From an uncultured Desulfovibrionaceae bacterium (GTDB lineage Bacteria > Desulfobacterota > Desulfovibrionia > Desulfovibrionales > Desulfovibrionaceae): a DNA stretch of 44,198 bases. Below the pieces are notes generated by a model. That model was not told the DNA's origin and did no database searches. It worked only from the letters and a program-made list of their open reading frames with translations. Location of the stretch: assembly GCA_949299515.1 (NCBI GenBank), contig CASGAP010000002.1, positions 1 through 44,198 on the forward strand, in the 5' to 3' direction. Below are positions 39,906-44,198 of the stretch, one piece after another. The first letter of the stretch is position 1. Each line of letters begins with the position of its first letter. The position numbers were made by a program, and so were the translations under genes.

Positions 39906-40574
39906 ATGAAAGAGTTAAAATTAAAAACAAAATCTCAGATCGCATACGACATGATTCGGGAAATGATTCTTAACGGAACAGCTTTACCCGGCAGCCGTTT
40001 GATTTTAATGGATTTGGAAGAAAAATTAGGTGTAGGCAGAGGACCGATACGAGACGCGCTTTTACTTTTGGATCAATCAGGATTGGTTCAGAACGTTCCG
40101 TTTAAAGGGGCCATTGTCATGCTCCCCCCCAGTTACAAAGAAATGCAGATAATCTATGAACAAAGAAAGCAAGTGGAAATTGCTTTGGCCATAGAAGCGC
40201 TGAAAAACGCAACCCAGCAGCAAATTGACGATTTGGAAAAACAGGTTCTCGAAATGGAAAAAAACAGTAAAAACGAACATTACTTTTTTCATATCGACAG
40301 AAAATTCCACAGGCAGCTGTATCAGCTCTCCAATATGCCCCACCTGGTTTCCATAGTTGAACACTTTATGGATTTTGTTCAAACATTTCTGACAGTAAGA
40401 ACGTATTCGGAAGAAAACATAGAATTGTTCAACAAGCAGCATAAAAACATTATTAAAGCGCTGAATACCAAAAATGAAAAGTTGCTCGCGGAAACCTTGG
40501 AAGAAAATATTATGATAGGTTTAAAATTTGTTCAGGAAGAAATGCAGAAATATCCAAAAATAATGCAGAAATAA
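39906..40574 (+). CDS. GntR-family regulator, FadR/FCD subgroup
   Basis: A 222-residue regulator: winged helix at about 8-75 (IAYDMIREMILNGTALPGSRL; LGVGRGPIRDALLLLDQSGLV) and an all-helical FCD ligand-binding domain at about 85-215, with the metal-binding pattern DRKFHRQLYQLS and a later His (KQHKNIIKAL). FCD regulators sense small organic acids. It is divergent from the APC permease operon, with 148 nt between them, and probably controls it. No SD precedes the ATG. Confidence 0.9.
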   Translation: MKELKLKTKSQIAYDMIREMILNGTALPGSRLILMDLEEKLGVGRGPIRDALLLLDQSGLVQNVPFKGAIVMLPPSYKEMQIIYEQRKQVEIALAIEALKNATQQQIDDLEKQVLEMEKNSKNEHYFFHIDRKFHRQLYQLSNMPHLVSIVEHFMDFVQTFLTVRTYSEENIELFNKQHKNIIKALNTKNEKLLAETLEENIMIGLKFVQEEMQKYPKIMQK

Positions 40575-40712
40575 CAAACAACAGTACGTACCGCAGCCGT
40601 ACTGCGGCAAATCATAAACCACTCCCGCTTCGACAAAAAAAATATACCGGATAAATCCGCCGGTGCCGCACATACAGATTCAGCCGAATCAACGCGGCGC
40701 AAACAATATAAA

Positions 40713-40745
40713 AAAGGCTGAATGCAGCATATGCACTCAGCCTTT
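40713..40745 (-). terminator. Terminator of the M48 peptidase gene
   Basis: AAAGGCTGAATGCA pairs with TGCACTCAGCCTTT (one mismatch) around GCATA. The minus strand continues with TTTTT. It ends the peptidase transcript 28 nt after the stop. Confidence 0.78.
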
Positions 40746-40772
40746 AATCTGTCCCGACAATACTGCAATAAG

Positions 40773-41579
40773 CTATTTCACCGCAGAAGCAGGTTTCTTA
40801 ATTCCGTCTTTTTCGGCACGGGATTCCATACGGGCAATGCGTTCGTCAAGATCAGGATGCGTTGAAAACAATTGCTCCAGGCCCTTGCTCGGAGCTGCCC
40901 CCGCTTCTTCCTGCATTTGTTTCAGCTTTTGGAAAGAAAATGCCATAGCCCATGGATTTTTACCGGCTTTTTTCAAAAAATCATAACCGTAATCATCGGC
41001 AGCGCGTTCCTGACTTTGAGAATAATTTGCATGAATAAGCGCTTCACCAAGATCCCCTAGCTGAGAATTTGTCAGTTCAGCGGTTTTTCCGCCCTTTGCT
41101 GACAGCCCGTCTTTCAAAGCGGAAGTAAGCAACGCCGTGCGGAAACTGTTTTTGGAATCTTTATGGGCAATATGGCCGATTTCATGTCCGATAACGCCTA
41201 ACAGCTCTTCGTCTGTCATAATATCCATCAAAGAAGAAAATACGCGTATGCTGCCGTCGGCACAGGCAAAAGCGTTCACGTCTTTGACTTGATACACTTT
41301 AAAATTCAGCGGAATGCCTTCAACATTGTCAAAGCCTTTAACCAGCTTGTTCAAACGAACCGTATAAGGACTTTTCGCATCACAGACTTTATTGTTTTTG
41401 TCCATCCAGTCAACGTATTCTTTGACATATTCTGCCATTTGCTCATCCGTCAACGTAACGGCCTGGGTAACTTTCACTGCCCCGCTGACAGCTTTTGTCA
41501 AATCAAAAGCCACGGCAGGCGCTGCAGTCCCCAAGCACACAACCATAACAAATGCTTTCAAAAGTATTTTGCTTTTCAT
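40773..41579 (-). CDS. M48-family zinc metallopeptidase (periplasmic)
   Basis: A 268-residue secreted Zn peptidase. A signal peptide covers about residues 1-24 (KAFVMVVCLGTAAPAVA). The active site HEIGHIAH (HExxH) is followed about 55 residues later by ERAADDYGYDFL, the third-ligand Glu region of M48 proteases. HPDLDERIARM near the C-terminus is also typical of this LoiP/YcaL-like group, involved in envelope quality control. The start at 41579 is chosen over 41597 for its AGGGA SD and because it begins the signal peptide. Monocistronic with its own strong promoter. Confidence 0.9.
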   Translation of the reverse strand: MKSKILLKAFVMVVCLGTAAPAVAFDLTKAVSGAVKVTQAVTLTDEQMAEYVKEYVDWMDKNNKVCDAKSPYTVRLNKLVKGFDNVEGIPLNFKVYQVKDVNAFACADGSIRVFSSLMDIMTDEELLGVIGHEIGHIAHKDSKNSFRTALLTSALKDGLSAKGGKTAELTNSQLGDLGEALIHANYSQSQERAADDYGYDFLKKAGKNPWAMAFSFQKLKQMQEEAGAAPSKGLEQLFSTHPDLDERIARMESRAEKDGIKKPASAVK

Positions 41580-41919
41580 ATTTTTCCCTTTTTGCAATAT
41601 GTTCTGTAAATATAGCTCTGAATTTTATACCATACAATATAATTATTGTCAATTATACCAAATCGTTAAACAAACACAACAATACAAATAAATCCGTAAT
41701 TCCCGGGAAAATTTTTTCGGAATATACCCCAGATAACGCAATGCAGCCGCCTGCAAATAACAGATTCGGTACTCCGTCCGATAACAAGCTTTCAACGACG
41801 GGCTTTCAAAACTGCGTCACTGCGGTTGAGACATTTTTTCACTATATGTTTGACACACTGCATTCCATACTTTCCGTAAATTACAAAAACAGCCGAAGCC
41901 GATTTGTCATAAAAACACA
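41580..41919. other. Gap between the M48 and TetR genes
   Basis: It holds the M48 promoter near 41624-41652. The rest (41660-41919) has short open stretches on both strands but no start with SD and no recognisable family; nothing further is supported. Confidence 0.4.
41624..41652 (-). promoter_or_regulatory. Near-consensus promoter of the M48 peptidase gene
   Basis: On the minus strand TTGACA (41647-41652) and TATAAA (41624-41629) are separated by exactly 17 bp, 45 nt upstream of the ATG. This is the best sigma-70-type promoter in the window. Confidence 0.75.
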
Positions 41920-42567
41920 CTAGTGATCCGGCCGCACGGAAACAGCGTCCAAATAAACGGAAAGCAGCTGCTTTGTTTTCAGCTTCATATTGTTCTTTCC
42001 CTGAGAAAGACACCAGTCAAAAATTATTCCTTTTATGATTATGCACAAATCTTTCTCTATCTCATCTATATCACAAACAGCTTTAATTAAACCGTTGGCA
42101 TATGCTTCATTCAATTTTTCCAAAATATACATTGAAACGATATCCGTGAAATACTCATCGTTATTTTCATTGTATCTGTTCAAAATAGAGTTTTGCGGGA
42201 TATAATACTGAGAAATAAAATCAATTCCGATATATTCGCAGTAATTGATGTATTCCAGATAAATATTGATTATGGATTCCCTGAAATCTTTGGACATGGA
42301 ACAGATTGTATTGAAATTTTTGCCGTTCGTCTGCAAATAATTATGAAATCCGTCATTTAAAAAATATGCAAGAAGGTAATTTTTGGATTTGAAATAATGA
42401 AAAAACGTTCCGTTGGAAATATCGGCTTCCTTGCAGATATTGCTGACGGTAAGAGCCTCCATTCCGTATTTTTTTAACATCTTTTCAGTAACATTAATAA
42501 TTTTATTAACGGTAGCTTCAGATTTTATCTGCCTGGCAGTTTTTATGGAAATTTCATGTTTTTTCAT
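41920..42567 (-). CDS. TetR-family transcriptional regulator
   Basis: A 215-residue regulator with an N-terminal TetR helix-turn-helix (about 14-62): INVTEKMLKKYGMEALTVS, then NICKEADISNGTFFHYFKSKNYLL. The C-terminal ligand domain is divergent. The start at 42567 has AAAGG eight nt upstream; an in-frame TTG at 42603 is less likely. The gene is more AT-rich than most of the window. Neighbours give no clear target; it follows the amidohydrolase terminator. Confidence 0.88.
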   Translation of the reverse strand: MKKHEISIKTARQIKSEATVNKIINVTEKMLKKYGMEALTVSNICKEADISNGTFFHYFKSKNYLLAYFLNDGFHNYLQTNGKNFNTICSMSKDFRESIINIYLEYINYCEYIGIDFISQYYIPQNSILNRYNENNDEYFTDIVSMYILEKLNEAYANGLIKAVCDIDEIEKDLCIIIKGIIFDWCLSQGKNNMKLKTKQLLSVYLDAVSVRPDH

Positions 42568-42655
42568 TACAAGGCCTTTATTGCTTTTTATTGCTGACAA
42601 CAATTGACTTTAATAACATCAAAAAAGAATAGCAAGAAAAAAAGCAATACATAAA

Positions 42656-42692
42656 AAGCCTCCCCTTTCCGCAGTTCGGAAAGGGGAGGCTT
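42656..42692 (-). terminator. Strong terminator after the amidohydrolase gene
   Basis: A 16-bp perfect stem (42656-42671 with 42677-42692) with a CAGTT loop, followed by TTTTT on the minus strand, 12 nt past the amidohydrolase stop. Confidence 0.88.
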
Positions 42693-42703
42693 CGGAAAAT
42701 CAA

Positions 42704-43534
42704 TTATAACTCAAAGAACGCAGCCGCATTGTTATAAAACAAATCTTCAAAACGTTCTTCATGAATTCCGCAGTGCCGATAAAATTTAATGGATTCTTCC
42801 AATGAAAAAATAGGATACGCAGAACCATAAATCATTTTTTCGGGAATAAGATAATTAACCGCCCGAATGTAATCGTCCGCTCCGGGACAATTGAAAACAT
42901 ACATATCGGGTGCAAGATATACAAATTCCCTGTTCATGGCAACATGGCATATTTCAGCGGTATAAGGCCAGCAGGCATGACATACGGCAATTTTCAGATC
43001 AGCAAACCGGGCAGCGACATTGTCAATCTGCATCGGATCATTAAAACTTACGTTCGGTCCGCAAAAACCGCCGACAGAAAGCAAAACGGGAATTTTTTTG
43101 TCCTGGCAAAACTCGTAAACGGGAAAAATCCGCTCATCATCGGCAAGCAAAGGCTCGTCAAGATATCCGGGTTCCATCATAATGGCTTTGCACGCACCGT
43201 TGACTACATATTTTTCTATCTCATCCAAAGCGGCAGGACTGAGAGGATCAATGCACGGAGCCCCCAGCACTTTATCCGGATAAAGAACGGCAAACTCGTT
43301 TACGTCTTGATTTTTAACTCCCACCGGCTTTCTCAGGTTTCCTGCTATGACGACTTTTTCAATATTGGCCTGCTCGGTTTCCTGCCAGAAAATTTCAAGG
43401 GACTTTTCCACCGCAGATTTTCCCAAAGGAACACCGAAACGTTTTGCCCACGCAACCATGGACGGAGTATCATATACTTCACAATCCATAAAACTCTTAA
43501 AAGGGGGGCGAACCCGAAAATCCAAAATTTTCAT
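42704..43534 (-). CDS. Amidohydrolase-2-like TIM-barrel protein with altered metal site
   Basis: A 276-residue protein with the amidohydrolase-2 fold pattern: KILDFRVRPP at strand 1, then IEKVVIAGN, CKAIMMEPGY, IPVLLSVGG, LKIAVCHACWP with His186, and MIYGSAYPIFS. In catalytic members strand 1 carries HxH and strand 8 Asp (GSDYP). Here strand 1 is Asp5-x-Arg7-x-Arg9 and strand 8 has Ala239, so most metal ligands are absent. It may be a decarboxylase- or lactonase-like relative using another mechanism, or inactive. It follows the truncated transporter gene by 18 nt. AAGGAG SD. Confidence 0.75.
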   Translation of the reverse strand: MKILDFRVRPPFKSFMDCEVYDTPSMVAWAKRFGVPLGKSAVEKSLEIFWQETEQANIEKVVIAGNLRKPVGVKNQDVNEFAVLYPDKVLGAPCIDPLSPAALDEIEKYVVNGACKAIMMEPGYLDEPLLADDERIFPVYEFCQDKKIPVLLSVGGFCGPNVSFNDPMQIDNVAARFADLKIAVCHACWPYTAEICHVAMNREFVYLAPDMYVFNCPGADDYIRAVNYLIPEKMIYGSAYPIFSLEESIKFYRHCGIHEERFEDLFYNNAAAFFEL

Positions 43535-43552
43535 AACAAAACTCCTTTTTTA

Positions 43553-43993
43553 TCAAAATAAACCCAACAAGGTCCAATACGGAACCATAACAACACCGAA
43601 AAACAGCAAAAACATAAAGACATTAAGTGCGCTCAGTATTACAAAGTTTTTCATGCTTATCATTCCGAAGCCAAACAGAACAAGCCAAACCGGAATTTCA
43701 TAAGGAAGAAAAATCAAAAAGCAGGAATGATACAAAGCCAGCAAAGGAGGCCAAAGGGACAGTTCAAGATTGGAAACAACCTGCGCCACAGGTCCGGACA
43801 GGGAAGCAACCATGGCAAAAGGTGTCATAAACAAGTTTGCCAAAATTCCCAGTCCGAGCACGACATACAAAATATACAGAATATGCTGCCCTTCCAAAAT
43901 CAGAGCCAAAAAAGCGGAAATAACTTTAGGAACGCCCAGGGCATTGCCGACCATACCTATACCAAGACAGGCGGCAAGGCTCTTGACTAGCAT
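43553..43993 (-). pseudogene. C-terminal part of a membrane transporter, cut at an IS element
   Basis: About 146 residues of a polytopic membrane protein with four to five helices: LGIGMVGNALGVPKVISAFLA, then LFMTPFAMVASLSGPVAQV, and WTLLGLF at the end. The pattern fits the C-terminal half of a DASS/SLC13-type anion symporter. Upstream the sequence turns into AT-rich insertion-sequence DNA on the other strand, and no start with SD precedes the ATG at 43993. The full gene should be about 450 residues, so I read this as truncated. It was probably co-transcribed with the amidohydrolase, possibly importing its substrate. Confidence 0.6.
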
Positions 43994-44198
43994 CTCATAT
44001 AGATATTATAAATAACTATATGAAATATCATAGAATAAGTAACTATAAGATTAAAAAAATTATTAAATGCTTTGCAGAAGATTTAACTGCCACATCTACA
44101 AGCAATTTATTGGGCATAAATCGTAATACTATTAATGCTTATTATACTCTTTTGCGAGAAAAAATTTTTCTTTATTCTATTGAAGAACAGAAAAAAGA
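43994..44198 (+). mobile_element. Insertion sequence, IS1595/ISXO2-like, left end (runs off the window)
   Basis: Base composition becomes very AT-rich at about 43994, coinciding with the interruption of the transporter frame and the start of a transposase gene. The exact end and terminal inverted repeat cannot be fixed because only one side is present. Confidence 0.6.
44020..44198 (+). CDS. IS1595-family (ISXO2-like) transposase, N-terminal fragment
   Basis: The first 59 residues of a transposase that continues beyond the window. The segment IIKCFAEDLTATSTSNLLGI, with NRNTINAYYTLLREKIF directly after it, matches the N-terminal helix-turn-helix of ISXO2-type transposases (pattern FALDLTATQ...GLNRNTVNR...LRE.I). 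The catalytic DDE/N part lies outside the window. Codons are nearly all A/T-ending, unlike most of the window, suggesting recent arrival. Confidence 0.7.
   Translation, partial: MKYHRISNYKIKKIIKCFAEDLTATSTSNLLGINRNTINAYYTLLREKIFLYSIEEQKK

Noticed and set aside
41700..41919. Short open stretches on both strands between the M48 and TetR genes
   Set aside because: Frames are interrupted by stops, have no SD and no recognisable motif.

Overview
The window reads as a chromosomal segment of an anaerobic, probably gut-associated, Desulfovibrionaceae-type bacterium (Bilophila/Mailhella/Desulfovibrio-like). This is an inference from gene content: NrfHA, an octaheme tetrathionate-reductase-type cytochrome with a b-type partner, a split CcsB/CcsA haem lyase, a sulfopropanediol/histidinol-dehydrogenase-like enzyme, and a non-flagellar type III secretion system (T3SS). 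I see no rRNA or tRNA gene and no CRISPR array.

Layout. 0.46-3.7 kb (minus): a T3SS operon sctQ-sctR followed by a STAS anti-anti-sigma protein, a HATPase anti-sigma kinase and a lytic transglycosylase. 3.9-6.2 kb (minus): octaheme cytochrome c plus cytochrome b. 6.5-10.7 kb (minus): CesT-type chaperone plus a 1236-residue effector-like protein. 10.9-12.05 kb: MFS transporter. 12.2-17.6 kb: HPP-family membrane protein (+) convergent with nrfH-nrfA-ccsB-ccsA-rrf2 (minus), a dissimilatory nitrite-to-ammonia module with its own cytochrome maturation genes and a putative Fe-S regulator. 17.9-19.3 kb: divergent MocR/PdxR-type regulator. 19.4-21.7 kb: arsenic region, arsR-permease (+) convergent with thioredoxin-arsC (minus), separated by a long palindrome and a bidirectional terminator.

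21.8-24.4 kb is a scarred region: the 3' end of an unidentified minus-strand gene, an amine oxidase lacking its FAD-binding N-terminus, and an in-frame chimera of RidA with a BCCT transporter lacking its first helices. It is followed by two overlapping small membrane-protein ORFs, a DMT exporter, an IclR regulator and a small Cys-rich DUF6485-like protein. 27.3-34.9 kb is a second effector region: an unclassified small protein plus an 886-residue protein with a PI3/4-kinase-like domain (+), then a 1226-residue protein with DUF3626-like and HD domains and a CesT-type chaperone (minus). 35.7-40.6 kb: an APC permease/HDH-like dehydrogenase/DegT-type PLP enzyme operon with a divergent, apparently leaderless GntR regulator. 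40.8-44.2 kb: M48 peptidase, TetR regulator, an amidohydrolase-2 protein lacking its usual metal ligands, and a transporter cut off where an AT-rich IS1595/ISXO2-like insertion sequence begins at the window end.

The most notable content is the set of three large, mutually dissimilar effector-like proteins, each with a small partner gene, near T3SS core genes that carry a partner-switching module. The kinase-like and DUF3626+HD proteins are the best candidates for undescribed effectors. All family assignments come from reading motifs by eye; no database search was run.
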